Assembly: GCF_014191425.1 (NCBI RefSeq)
Contig: NZ_JACHWP010000006.1
Location: 1-64,000 of the forward strand
Reading direction: 5' to 3'
DNA: 64,000 nucleotides
Source of the DNA: Helcobacillus massiliensis
Lineage (GTDB): Bacteria > Actinomycetota > Actinomycetes > Actinomycetales > Dermabacteraceae
This document shows positions 50,016-59,036 of the stretch, one piece after another. Numbering within the stretch: position 1 is the stretch's first letter; each line of letters begins with the position of its first letter. The position numbers and the translations under genes were made by a program. The notes under the pieces are model-generated. The model saw only the letters and a program-made list of their open reading frames with translations, was not told the origin of the DNA and searched no databases.

Positions 50016-51863
50016 GTGTCGCTGCTGGCTATGCCCGACCCGTCCGACGATGACTCCGAGCACTCGGAAGACCGGACCGTGCACCCGCACCCGCACCCGC
50101 ACCCGCACCCGCACCCGCCGCGGCCGGGCCGGTCAGCGCCCGACAGCACGCCCGAGCCCACGGAGAAGTCAGAACCCAAGTCGGGCAAGCCGCCGACGCC
50201 GATCACTCCCCGCCTGCCCATCCGCAGGGACACTCTTGACTCCCGCCTCGAGCAGGCGCGCGGCGGCGAGTTCACGCCCACTCTCGGCCGCCGCTACCGG
50301 GAGCTGTGGGATATCCAGGCCGAACGCGCCGCCCTCCAGGTGCGTGAATACCGCGCACTCGCCGGCCTGTGGATGCTGGACCCTGACGCGCGCGGCGCTG
50401 CCGTGGGTGATGGCGCAGAAATCGAAGCCGCCCGAGCCGGTGTCGCCATGCGCGACACCGTGCACCGCGCTGAGCGCCGCATCGAGAACGGCCACCGCGC
50501 GGTCGTCGGCTTCCCGCAGCTGCTCGACCAATTGGAAATCGGCGCGCTCACCGTGGAGATGTTCGAGTACGTGCTGCGCGTCAGCGACCAGCTCACGATC
50601 GAGTCCCTGAACACGGCGGATGAACTGATGCAGGAGTGGGACTTCGGCATGTCCCCGGACTCGTTCCGCCGTGAGGTCCGCCTGCTCGTGCGCTACCTCC
50701 TATCCCTCGAAGAAGAGGCGGCGGAAGAAGCTGAGGCGCCGGCGTACAGCGTGCGAGTGGAAGGGCCGGACCCGCAGGCGCCCGGGTCGATGTCGATCGT
50801 CATGACCGGTGAGATCCCCGAAATGCTCGGATTCTCCAAACGGCTCGACGAGGCCGCCCGCGCCGTCAAGAAAGCCCAAATCACGGCGCTCAGGGAGAAC
50901 CGCGACATCCCCTTCGATCCGGACGGTGAGGTTGCCCGGACCGGCGAGCCGATGACCATGGACGAGATCCGCGGCCGCCTCGCCGCCACCGCCGAGTTCA
51001 GCACCGACGGTGTCGACATCAACCGCGACCGCTTCCGCCTGAACATCCTCGTGCCCATGATGACCCTCGCCGGCAGGAGCCAGCTGCCCGCCACGATCGA
51101 CGGCATCACTCCCATCCCCGCGGACTACGCGCGCGAACTCGCCGCCGGCCACGACACCTGGTACCGGCTGCTCACCGACCCGGTGACCGGCACCATCGCT
51201 CCCGTCGCCCCCACCCGCTACACCCCGAGCACCGCCATGCTCGAGCACCTGCGCACCCGCAACCCGATCTGCGCCTTCCCCGGCTGCAGCAAACGCACCC
51301 ACAAGGTCTCCGAAGCCGACCACATCATCGAGTTCGACCACGAAGACCCCCACCGCGGCGGCCGCACCGAACTCGACAACCTGCACCTGCTCTGCCGTCG
51401 CCACCACCAGCTGAAGACAGCGAAGCATTGCCGCCCCAGTCGGCGCACAGGAAGCCACCCGCGCCCGTCGGGCAGCGGCACGGCGTCGTCGGCCGGCAGC
51501 CGCATCACCGACTGGGACCTCGGGGGAGGGGTCCGCGCCAGCGTGTCCGAGGACCGGGACCTGCTCACCGCCGCCTTCACCACCACGATGTGGAAGGCAT
51601 GGGAAGTCGAGCAGTACCGCACCGGCAAGAAGATCGGGCCCGCGCCGCCGCCCCCGCAACCGCCCGAATCCAGGACGCCCGAACAGCCCGAACGGCACGC
51701 ACCGGCCGAGGAGAACAGCGAAGCGGAGCCGACCGAGGAGGCGAAGAAGAACAAACCAGCGAAGCCGAAGGACCCCACGAAGCCGACTGAGGAAGCGACG
51801 CCGACGAAACGTGCCCGGCGCACCCCCGTGCCGCCGGAAGAACTCGGCCCGCCGCCGTTCTGA
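50016..51863 (+). CDS. DUF222/HNH endonuclease protein (13E12 repeat family)
   Basis: The 615-residue protein has an N-terminal His-Pro repeat region, a long helical DUF222 domain (about 70-400) and an HNH nuclease domain (CAFPGCSKRTHKVSEADHI, LDNLHLLCRRHHQLK) with two Cys and the catalytic His residues. The tail is Pro/Glu/Lys-rich. This family is multi-copy in actinobacteria and some members are SOS-controlled. GTG 50016 is chosen because GAGGGGG lies 8 nt upstream; ATG 49995 has no such site. The DNA target is unknown. Confidence 0.85.
   Translation: MSLLAMPDPSDDDSEHSEDRTVHPHPHPHPHPHPPRPGRSAPDSTPEPTEKSEPKSGKPPTPITPRLPIRRDTLDSRLEQARGGEFTPTLGRRYRELWDIQAERAALQVREYRALAGLWMLDPDARGAAVGDGAEIEAARAGVAMRDTVHRAERRIENGHRAVVGFPQLLDQLEIGALTVEMFEYVLRVSDQLTIESLNTADELMQEWDFGMSPDSFRREVRLLVRYLLSLEEEAAEEAEAPAYSVRVEGPDPQAPGSMSIVMTGEIPEMLGFSKRLDEAARAVKKAQITALRENRDIPFDPDGEVARTGEPMTMDEIRGRLAATAEFSTDGVDINRDRFRLNILVPMMTLAGRSQLPATIDGITPIPADYARELAAGHDTWYRLLTDPVTGTIAPVAPTRYTPSTAMLEHLRTRNPICAFPGCSKRTHKVSEADHIIEFDHEDPHRGGRTELDNLHLLCRRHHQLKTAKHCRPSRRTGSHPRPSGSGTASSAGSRITDWDLGGGVRASVSEDRDLLTAAFTTTMWKAWEVEQYRTGKKIGPAPPPPQPPESRTPEQPERHAPAEENSEAEPTEEAKKNKPAKPKDPTKPTEEATPTKRARRTPVPPEELGPPPF
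50081..50116 (+). repeat. Six tandem GCACCC hexamers
   Basis: Six perfect copies of GCACCC encode the alternating His-Pro tract near the N-terminus of the HNH protein. Slippage by one unit would change length by two residues without a frameshift. Confidence 0.9.
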
Positions 51864-51881
51864 CCAGCCCAGCCCCGCGTC

Positions 51882-53321
51882 TCAGCCCTGCGCGCCCGCG
51901 CCCTCCGGCGCGTCGTCCAGGTGCATCCAGTCGTCCGTGCGGGTGCGCCACCACAGCGTCACCGCGCGGGCACCCAGGAACACCACCGTGAACGCCGCCC
52001 ACAGCAGCGGCAGCCCCACTGGCGCGCCCGACACCTCAGCGAACACCCACGATCCCGCGACCCCGTCGGTCCCACCAGCACCGCCGGCGACGGACGCCGC
52101 CCACCAGATCGCCGCAGCGAACGGCAGATACGCGCACATCGTGATCACACCGGCCTTCGCCAGGTACTTCGCGTCGCCCGCGCCCATGAACACACCGTCC
52201 AGCACGAACACATACCCCGCCAGCGGCTGCGCCAGAAGGAGCACCACCATCGTCCAGAACAGCACCACCTGCACCTCCGGATCCGGTGTGAACACCCCCG
52301 GCACCACGAACACCGCCGCAGCCAGCAGCAGCGACACCACCGCACCGCCCAGCACCGACCAGCGGATCAGCGTTCGCATCACCGTCGTCACCGACGCCCG
52401 ATCCCGCGCCCCCAAGTACTTCCCCGTCAGCGCCTGCGCGGCAATCGCCAGCGAATCCAGAGCCAACGACGTCAGCATGAACACCGTGTTCATCAGCTGG
52501 TGCGCCGCCAGCTGCACATCACCGAGCTTCAGCGCAGCCGCCGTCGTCGCGAGCACCACGATCCGCAGCGTCAGCGTCCGGATGAACAGCCACCGGGCCG
52601 ACGACCACACCGACCGCACCCCACCCAGATGCGGCCGCAGCGGCGACGCATGCTCCCGGGCACCGCGCACCACGATCACGATGTACGCCGCGGCCATCAG
52701 CCACTGGCATACCACCGTGCCGACCGCGGACCCCGCGATGCCGAGATCCAAAGCGAAGATCAGCACCCAGTTCAGCGGAATGTTGGCCACCGCGCCCGCC
52801 ACCGCAATGATCAGCGTGATCGTCGTGTTCTGCAGGCCGCGCACCAGCCCGCTCGCCGCCTGGATCATCAGCATCGCCGGCAGCCCGAACGCCGAGATCC
52901 GCAGATACGTGGTCGCCTCCCGCATGACTGCGTCCGACGGCCCGAACAGTCCCAGCAGCGCCGGGCCGCCCACCACCAGGCCGATGAGGCACACCGCGCC
53001 GATCAGCAGCGCCAGCCACGAAGCGTCCACGCCCTTCGCGATGGCGCGGCGCATGTCCCCGGCGCCGACCGCGCGCGCCACATCAGCGGTCGTCGCGTAC
53101 GCGAGGAAGATCGCGAGGCCCACGATCGTGGTGAGGACAGTGGACGCGAGACCGAGGCCGGCAAGGGACGGCGTGGACACGTACGCCACGAACGCGGAGT
53201 CCACGAGCACGAACAGGGGCTCGGCGACGAGGGCGCCGAGAGCGGGCACGGCGAGGCCGAGGATCATGCGGCTGGACGGCGGCGCGGCGACAGGCGCGGG
53301 TGAGGCGGGGGAGGCGGGCAT
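51882..53321 (-). CDS. MATE family efflux transporter (DinF-like)
   Basis: The 479-residue transporter has about twelve helices in two halves, with AVPALGALVAEPLFVLVDSAFVAYVS and the matching AAHQLMNTVFMLTSLALDSLAIAAQAL in the second half, as in DinF/NorM-type MATE exporters. It converges on the SOS-linked HNH gene. ATG 53321 is preferred over ATG 53330 because TACCAT overlaps the upper ATG and ends 7 nt before the lower one. The substrate is unknown. Confidence 0.88.
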   Translation of the reverse strand: MPASPASPAPVAAPPSSRMILGLAVPALGALVAEPLFVLVDSAFVAYVSTPSLAGLGLASTVLTTIVGLAIFLAYATTADVARAVGAGDMRRAIAKGVDASWLALLIGAVCLIGLVVGGPALLGLFGPSDAVMREATTYLRISAFGLPAMLMIQAASGLVRGLQNTTITLIIAVAGAVANIPLNWVLIFALDLGIAGSAVGTVVCQWLMAAAYIVIVVRGAREHASPLRPHLGGVRSVWSSARWLFIRTLTLRIVVLATTAAALKLGDVQLAAHQLMNTVFMLTSLALDSLAIAAQALTGKYLGARDRASVTTVMRTLIRWSVLGGAVVSLLLAAAVFVVPGVFTPDPEVQVVLFWTMVVLLLAQPLAGYVFVLDGVFMGAGDAKYLAKAGVITMCAYLPFAAAIWWAASVAGGAGGTDGVAGSWVFAEVSGAPVGLPLLWAAFTVVFLGARAVTLWWRTRTDDWMHLDDAPEGAGAQG

Positions 53322-53334
53322 GCCGCTCATGGTA
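53322..53334 (-). promoter_or_regulatory. -10 box fixing the start of the MATE gene
   Basis: On the minus strand TACCAT (53334-53329), 7 nt, then ATG at 53321. The box overlaps the upstream ATG at 53330, as at the nucleotidyltransferase gene. Confidence 0.45.
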
Positions 53335-53464
53335 ACGGCCGACGGGAACCGGGCAGCGAGCCATTCTGCGCGTGTGGAATTGCGCTCACCGACTTCTGTT
53401 CATGGGCCCGGAAGGGCGCCGTGTGCGAGGGTAAGAGCAGAGATCGAGCATTCGGGGAGAACAC

Positions 53465-56400
53465 GTGCATCTTCTGTCCCACATCAGCCTGCGCAACCGT
53501 CCGTTCACCGCGCTGGTCAGTGTGGTCGTCACCATTCTCGGCATCCTCGCGATGCTCACGATGCGGCAGGAGCTGATCCCGTCGGTGGAGCTGCCGCAGG
53601 TGCAGGTGATCGCGACGGAGCCGGGCGCCACCTCGAAGCAGATGCGGGAGCGGGGCGCGCAGCCGATCGAGCAGTCGGTGCAGGCGCTGGAGAACGTGGA
53701 GGGCACGTCGTCCACGTCGCAGTCGTCGCTGACCCGCATCACGATCGACCTCGAGTACGGCACGGACGTGGCGCGGTCCGCGAACCAGGTGGAGGCGAAC
53801 CTCAACCGGATCAAGGACCAGCTGCCGGAGGGCATGGACACGCAGGTGGTGGCCGGCGGTTCCGGTGACATCCCCGCGGGAATCCTCGCCGTGTCCTCTG
53901 AGCTGGACCCGGCGGAGCTGAATGCGCGCCTGTCCTCGCAGGTGATCCCGGAGCTGGAGCGGATCGACGGCGTCGCCTCCGTCGTGGTGGTCGGCGGGCC
54001 CGAGCGGATCGTCCGCATCACCCCCGACCAGGCGAAGCTCGACGAACACGGCCTCACCACAGGTGACATCCAGAAGGCCATCGACGACAACGGCCTGTCC
54101 ATCCCCGGCGGGCAGGTGGCCGACGGGTCCCGCACCCTTGACGTGACGGTCGGCGAGAGCATCGATTCGGTCGACAAGCTCAAGGAGATCCCCGTGACCC
54201 CGTCGGCCGGTGGCGGCGCGGCGGGCCCCGACGGCCAGCAGGGCCAGCCCGGCCAGGACGGCCAGATGGGTCAGGACGGCCAGCAGGGTCAGGCGGGTCA
54301 GGACCCGCAGGCACCCGCTGAGCCGGTCGCGCTGTCCGAGATCGCGAAGGTCGAGGAGACCACGAAGACCGCCGAGAACATCTCGCGCACCAACGGCCGC
54401 GACTCCCTCGTCATGATGGTGATGCCGACCTCCGATGCGAACCTCGTGCAGGTGTCCACCGACGTCAACGCGACGATGGACCGCCTGCGCGGCGACATCG
54501 GCGGCGACGCTGAGATCTCCACCGTGTTCGACCAGGCGCCGTTCATTCAGCAGTCCATCGCGTCGCTCGCTGAAGAGGGCCTGCTCGGCCTGGTGTTCGC
54601 AATCGCGGTGATCCTGCTGTTCCTGCTGGCGATCCGGCCCACGATCGTCACCGCCATCTCGATCCCGCTGTCGCTGCTGATGGCATTCGTCGGGATGATG
54701 GTCTCCGGCTACACGCTCAACATGCTGACGATGGCTGCGCTGACCATCTCCATCGGCCGCGTGGTCGACGACTCCATCGTGGTCATCGAGAACATCACCC
54801 GCCACCTCGACGAGGGCCCCGAGAAGCCGACGCCGGCGCAGCGGATGCGCGCCATCGGCGTGGCGGTGCGCGAGGTTGGCGGTGCCATCACCGCATCCAC
54901 CCTCGCCACCGTGCTGGTGTTCCTCCCCGTCGCCGTGGTCAGCGGCATGGCGGGCGAGCTGTTCCGCCCGTTCGCGCTCACCGTCGGCATCGCGATGCTC
55001 GCCTCCCTGTTCGTGTCGCTGACGATCGTGCCGGTGCTGGCGTACTGGTTCCTGCGCCCGACGCGCCGCGGGCGGAAGAAGGCGGAACGGGCCGCGCAGA
55101 GCGCGCAGGCGGCGGAGACGCCGGAGGGGGCGCCGGCCGACGGCACCCGCCGCGACCCGCTGCTGTCCCGCATCTACCGCGCCGTCCTCGTGTGGACGCA
55201 GCGGCACACCATCATCACCGTGGTGCTCGCGCTCGCGGTGCTGGTCGGCACCGGCTTCCTGATGCCGCTGATGAAGATCAACCTGCTGTCCGATTCCGGT
55301 CAGAACATGGCCGCCTACTCGCAGACCCTGCCGAACGGCACCAGCCTGGAGGCGACCGGCAAGAAGGCCGCTGAGGTGGAGAAGAAGGTGATGGCTGTTG
55401 ACGGCGTCGACACCGTGCAGACCACCATCGGCGCCTCCGACTTCGGCATGGGCGGCGCCGCGAACGAGGTGTCCTACTCCATCACCACGGACGTCAAGGC
55501 CGACCAGGAGGCTCTGCGCAAGGACATTCTGAAGGCGATGCAGTCCGTGCCGGACGCCGGTGAGATCGAAGAGACCGCCATGGGCGGCCCCACCGGCTCC
55601 AACGACGTCACCATCGAGATCTCCGCCGCCACCGCGAAGGAACGTCAGCAGGCGAACGACATCCTCATGAAGGAGCTGACGAAGGGGAAGCTCCCCAGCG
55701 GCATCGACCGCGTCACCAGTGACCTCGAAGCGGACCAGCCGACCGCCGTGGTCGCGGTGGATCGGAAGAAGGCCGCTGAGGCGGGCCTGAGCGACTCCGC
55801 GATCGTCGGCATGGTGGCGCAGCAGCTGGTGCCGCAGGGCATCGGCACCCTGTCCACGGCCGACGCGGACCTGGAGATCCAGCTCGCCGACCAGAAGAAG
55901 GCGGAGACCCTGGAGGATCTGAAGAAGATCGAGATCGCCGGTAAGCCGATCACGGACTTCGCTGAGATCCGCGAGGAGCAGATCCCGCCCACGATCTCTT
56001 CGAAGGACAATCAGGACACGGTGACGATCTCCGTGACCCCGTCGGGCGATGACACCCGCGACGCGGTGGCCCGCGCCCAGGCCGCGATCGACGCCACCAA
56101 GGACGACCTGCCGGAGACGGCGCGCGCCCAGATCGGCGGCGCCTCCGCCGAGATCGACGACACCTTCACCCAGCTCGGCATCGCGATCCTCGCCGCGATC
56201 CTGCTGGTGTACGTGCTGCTGGTGTGGATCTTCAAGTCGCTGATCCAGCCGCTGATCCTGCTGATCTCCATCCCGTTCGCCGCCGTTGGCGCGTTCGGGC
56301 TGCTGATCCTCACGCAGGTGCCGCTCGGGCTGCCGTCCATGATCGGCCTGCTGATGCTGGTGGGCATCGTGGTCACCAATGCGATCGTGCTGATCGACCT

Positions 56401-56770
56401 CGTCAACCAGCGCCGACGCGACGGCATGGGCGTCGAGGAGGCGATCCTAGACGGTGCGCAGAAGCGTCTGCGGCCGATCCTCATGACCGCCGCCGCAACG
56501 ATCTTCGCGCTGATCCCGATGGCGTTCGGCCTCACGGGTGAAGGCGGCTTCATCTCGCAGCCGCTCGCGGTGGTCGTCATCGGCGGCCTCGTCTCCTCCA
56601 CGGTCCTCACCCTGGTGATTGTGCCGGTGCTGTACCGCATCACCGAGGGCTTCGGGGAGCGCCGCCGGCTTCGGGAGGCCGACGGGGACGCCACCGCCAG
56701 CGGGGCGGACGAGAGCGCACCGGCCGACGGGGCCGCGCACGGCAAGCGGGCGCGGCGGATCGAGGACTGA
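53465..56770 (+). CDS. RND family transporter (AcrB/HAE-like)
   Basis: The 1101-residue pump has the twelve-helix RND plan with two large extracytoplasmic loops. Diagnostic parts are FTALVSVVVTILGILAM at the start, GRVVDDSIVVIENITRHLDEG in helix 4 with the proton-relay Asp pair, and LLMLVGIVVTNAIVLIDLVNQRRRDG in the second half. Residues about 253-282 in the first outer loop are a Gly-Gln-Asp-rich collagen-like repeat not typical of the family. No adaptor or outer-membrane gene is nearby, as expected in a monoderm. GTG start behind GGGGAGA. Confidence 0.88.
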   Translation: MHLLSHISLRNRPFTALVSVVVTILGILAMLTMRQELIPSVELPQVQVIATEPGATSKQMRERGAQPIEQSVQALENVEGTSSTSQSSLTRITIDLEYGTDVARSANQVEANLNRIKDQLPEGMDTQVVAGGSGDIPAGILAVSSELDPAELNARLSSQVIPELERIDGVASVVVVGGPERIVRITPDQAKLDEHGLTTGDIQKAIDDNGLSIPGGQVADGSRTLDVTVGESIDSVDKLKEIPVTPSAGGGAAGPDGQQGQPGQDGQMGQDGQQGQAGQDPQAPAEPVALSEIAKVEETTKTAENISRTNGRDSLVMMVMPTSDANLVQVSTDVNATMDRLRGDIGGDAEISTVFDQAPFIQQSIASLAEEGLLGLVFAIAVILLFLLAIRPTIVTAISIPLSLLMAFVGMMVSGYTLNMLTMAALTISIGRVVDDSIVVIENITRHLDEGPEKPTPAQRMRAIGVAVREVGGAITASTLATVLVFLPVAVVSGMAGELFRPFALTVGIAMLASLFVSLTIVPVLAYWFLRPTRRGRKKAERAAQSAQAAETPEGAPADGTRRDPLLSRIYRAVLVWTQRHTIITVVLALAVLVGTGFLMPLMKINLLSDSGQNMAAYSQTLPNGTSLEATGKKAAEVEKKVMAVDGVDTVQTTIGASDFGMGGAANEVSYSITTDVKADQEALRKDILKAMQSVPDAGEIEETAMGGPTGSNDVTIEISAATAKERQQANDILMKELTKGKLPSGIDRVTSDLEADQPTAVVAVDRKKAAEAGLSDSAIVGMVAQQLVPQGIGTLSTADADLEIQLADQKKAETLEDLKKIEIAGKPITDFAEIREEQIPPTISSKDNQDTVTISVTPSGDDTRDAVARAQAAIDATKDDLPETARAQIGGASAEIDDTFTQLGIAILAAILLVYVLLVWIFKSLIQPLILLISIPFAAVGAFGLLILTQVPLGLPSMIGLLMLVGIVVTNAIVLIDLVNQRRRDGMGVEEAILDGAQKRLRPILMTAAATIFALIPMAFGLTGEGGFISQPLAVVVIGGLVSSTVLTLVIVPVLYRITEGFGERRRLREADGDATASGADESAPADGAAHGKRARRIED

Positions 56771-56787
56771 GCGGGCGGTCCGGCGGG

Positions 56788-56799
56788 TAGGGTTGCGGC
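56788..56799 (+). promoter_or_regulatory. -10 box and leaderless start of the second glycan gene set
   Basis: TAGGGT (56788-56793), 6 nt, then ATG at 56800. No ribosome binding site. Confidence 0.6.
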
Positions 56800-57849
56800 A
56801 TGAGAGCTGATGAACAGCAGGTGGATCTGCTCTATCTGCGGACCGGGGGAGTGGGCTGGGGGCCCATTGACCAGCTCGCGGACCTCATCGCCAGGCTCCT
56901 CCCAGCGAACTTGACCGTTGTCGCCGACGTCGGCCGCCCTGGACGACTCCGGCAGCTGTCGTGCCTCCTGCCGGCGACTCGAAGGCGGAACGGTCGCCAC
57001 CTGCTCGTCCTCGCGTCGGTTCCCGGCCAGCTCGTCTACACCAGCAGCCGCGACTTGTGGATCCGTGGCTATGAATCCGTCTCGGCCTGGGTGATCGACA
57101 GCTTCTGGACCGACCGGATCTCCCGCTTCGCGCGGCGAACCGGCCGGTTCGACCATGTCTTCATCACCGATCGGGACCTGCTCGGCGAGTGGCAGGATGC
57201 CGTTGGCACAGTCACATGGCTCCCCTGGGGTGCCGACTGCCTCGCCGTCCCCACCGCGGATCCGTCGGCTGACCGCCCTGTGGACCTGCTGCGCACGGGG
57301 CGCCAGCCTGCCGCCTGGGATGACGATGCCGCCACCGCGGACGCCGCCCGCCGGCAGGGCCTTGTATTCGCCGGGCGGCCTCCCTTCCACGAGGACCCCG
57401 CCGCGAACCAACAGGCGCTCACGGATGCGCTGCGCGCAGCCAAGTTCGCCCTCGCCCACACGAACCTCGTCGACGATTCCACGTATACACACCCCACCCG
57501 CGAATACATCACCGGTCGGTGGATGGCTGCCCTCGCGGCCGGAACCCCCGTGGTGGGCCGCGCCCCAGCAGCCGCCTCATGGACGCTGTGGGACGACGCG
57601 TGTCTCGACGTCGACCCGTTCGACCTCGAGAGCGGCATGGAGCAGATCGCCCAGTACGCCGCCGCGTGGTCCCCGCAGAAGGCGGCGGAGACGCAGAGGC
57701 AGGCGCGAGCCGCCATCGACTGGAGGTATCGAGTCCGGACGATCGCCGCTGTGATCGGCCTTCCCGAAACAGATGAGCTGCGCTCCGACCTCGCCCGACT
57801 CAGTGCTCTCACCCAGCGGGGCATGACCGGAACGGAGACGGATAAGTGA
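56800..57849 (+). CDS. GT-B fold glycosyltransferase (family 1/4-like)
   Basis: The 349-residue protein lacks an obvious GGxxR start but has a Rossmann-like N-terminal domain (LTVVADVGRPGRLRQL, HLLVLASVPGQLVYTS), DHVFITDRDLLGEW, VTWLPWGADCLAVP and a C-terminal region with PTREYITGRWMAALAAGTPVVGRAP that resembles the donor-binding part of GT4 enzymes. It heads a six-gene run of glycan genes. It shows no lesion, unlike its neighbours. The donor is unknown. Confidence 0.7.
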   Translation: MRADEQQVDLLYLRTGGVGWGPIDQLADLIARLLPANLTVVADVGRPGRLRQLSCLLPATRRRNGRHLLVLASVPGQLVYTSSRDLWIRGYESVSAWVIDSFWTDRISRFARRTGRFDHVFITDRDLLGEWQDAVGTVTWLPWGADCLAVPTADPSADRPVDLLRTGRQPAAWDDDAATADAARRQGLVFAGRPPFHEDPAANQQALTDALRAAKFALAHTNLVDDSTYTHPTREYITGRWMAALAAGTPVVGRAPAAASWTLWDDACLDVDPFDLESGMEQIAQYAAAWSPQKAAETQRQARAAIDWRYRVRTIAAVIGLPETDELRSDLARLSALTQRGMTGTETDK

Positions 57850-58683
57850 GCACGGTTGACGTCTCTTGCCGACAACGGCAGCACCGATGCCACCGCCGCG
57901 GTTGTCCGCTCCCTCAGTGGGGAGTTGCCCGTGCGGTGGGTGGAAGCATCTGGTCCGGCCTCCGCGTCCCACGCGCGGAACGTGGGTGCCAGCGCCGCCG
58001 AGGGCAGGATCCTCGCATTCTGCGACGCCGACGATGAGACCAGCCCCGGGTGGGTCGATGCTCACCGTCGCGCCGTCGAGCAATCCGGCGGCGCGATCTC
58101 CGGCGGACTTCTCAACCACACCCGACACAACGACGCGGACGTTCTCTTCGCCTACGGCATCGACCCGTCCACTGACCCTCCTTTCGACCCACCCGCAGAC
58201 GAACCCGTCGTCAGAGAATCGACGAGCGGGTTCGCTGGATACCTGCCCACAGTTGCCGGTGGAAACTTCGCGATGCTCCGGCAGGACTATTTCGCCGTTG
58301 GCGGGATGGACCCTTCTTATCCCGGCGGCGCCGAGGAGACCGACTTCGCGTGGCGAGCCCAAGAAGCCGGGCATCGAGTTGTGATGTGCGGCCGGGCGAT
58401 GGTCGCCTACGACCTGCAGACCACGATGCGGGGCCCGCTCCGGCAACAGCGCATCCAGCAGCGCGCGCGGATCCTGCTGTGGATCCGCCACCGGGACCGC
58501 GGAATGAACGGTCCCAGCCTGAAGGCGTCCCTGCCCGCCGTCGCCCACCTTGTGCTGACGGCGCCAGTCCGGCTGCGCACACGAGCCCAGCGGCTCCGGT
58601 GGGCCTACCTGCTCAGAGCACACATCGGGGCGCTCGAGGGGATGGTCCAGTACCGCCTGTTTCCTAGAAGGACGACTCTGTGA
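57846..58683 (+). pseudogene. Family 2 glycosyltransferase with internal 5' deletion and frameshift
   Basis: A GTG at 57846 (GTGA overlap with the previous gene) begins VSTVDVS, matching the N-terminus of the GT2 at 31558, but the frame is then wrong. The rest of the GT2 continues one frame away from about 57868 as LADNGSTDATAAVV, SHARNVGASAAEGRILAFCDADDE and AEETDFAWRAQEAG, to 58683. By comparison with the paralogue about 30-35 residues of the nucleotide-binding first strand and helix are missing at the GACGTCTC/TTGCC junction. A TTG at 57856 could start a shortened protein of 275 residues, but it would lack part of the active site. Pseudogene, or an assembly gap. Confidence 0.7.
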
Positions 58684-58976
58684 TGCCTCGCTTCCTCCAT
58701 CTTCTGCGCGACCGCGTCCGGGAGACGCTTGCTCATGTCGCATCCGGCCCCGCTACCCGCCGCGCAGCCGACGGAGCACACCGGCCCATCCATATGGGTG
58801 CGGGCACCTGGATCGGCGCCGGCGCGATCATCTTCCCGGGCGTCACCATCGGCCCCGGCAGCATCGTCGGTGCTGGAGCGGTGGTCACGAAGGATGCGCC
58901 GGCGAACACGGTGATCGCCGGGGTTCCCGCCCGGCCCATCCGGGAACTGGACAAAGGCGGGTCCACCTCTGCGTAA
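58683..58976 (+). CDS. Short hexapeptide-repeat acetyltransferase, probably internally truncated
   Basis: The 97-residue product ends in a normal left-handed beta-helix C-terminus ([49 protein letters not shown]) but its N-terminal 35 residues ([20 protein letters not shown]) lead into it almost directly. Comparison with the 178-residue homologue at 38852 suggests that about 80 residues, including the likely active-site His, are missing in frame. It is therefore probably inactive. A GCCGACGGA copy lies exactly in the suspected join. Confidence 0.6.
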   Translation: MPRFLHLLRDRVRETLAHVASGPATRRAADGAHRPIHMGAGTWIGAGAIIFPGVTIGPGSIVGAGAVVTKDAPANTVIAGVPARPIRELDKGGSTSA

Positions 58977-59024
58977 CTGACCACTCTGTTGGTCGAACTG
59001 AATCAGCGGCGCCTCAGATTCTGC

Positions 59025-59036
59025 TAGGTTCGCCGT
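59025..59036 (+). promoter_or_regulatory. Extended -10 box and leaderless start of the PglK-like gene
   Basis: TGC-TAGGTT (59022-59030), 6 nt, then ATG at 59037. The gene thus has its own promoter inside the glycan gene run. Confidence 0.6.

Noticed and set aside
47466-50114. Very long minus-strand open frame over the aldehyde dehydrogenase and MFS genes
   Set aside because: The product is Arg/His/Pro-rich and shadows two well-supported genes; no family features.
50081-50116. CRISPR-like short tandem repeat
   Set aside because: The units are 6 nt without spacers and code for His-Pro; it is a coding microsatellite.
52145-52345. Trp/Cys-rich small open frame inside the MATE gene
   Set aside because: A shifted frame of membrane-helix codons gives this composition; there is no ribosome binding site or promoter.
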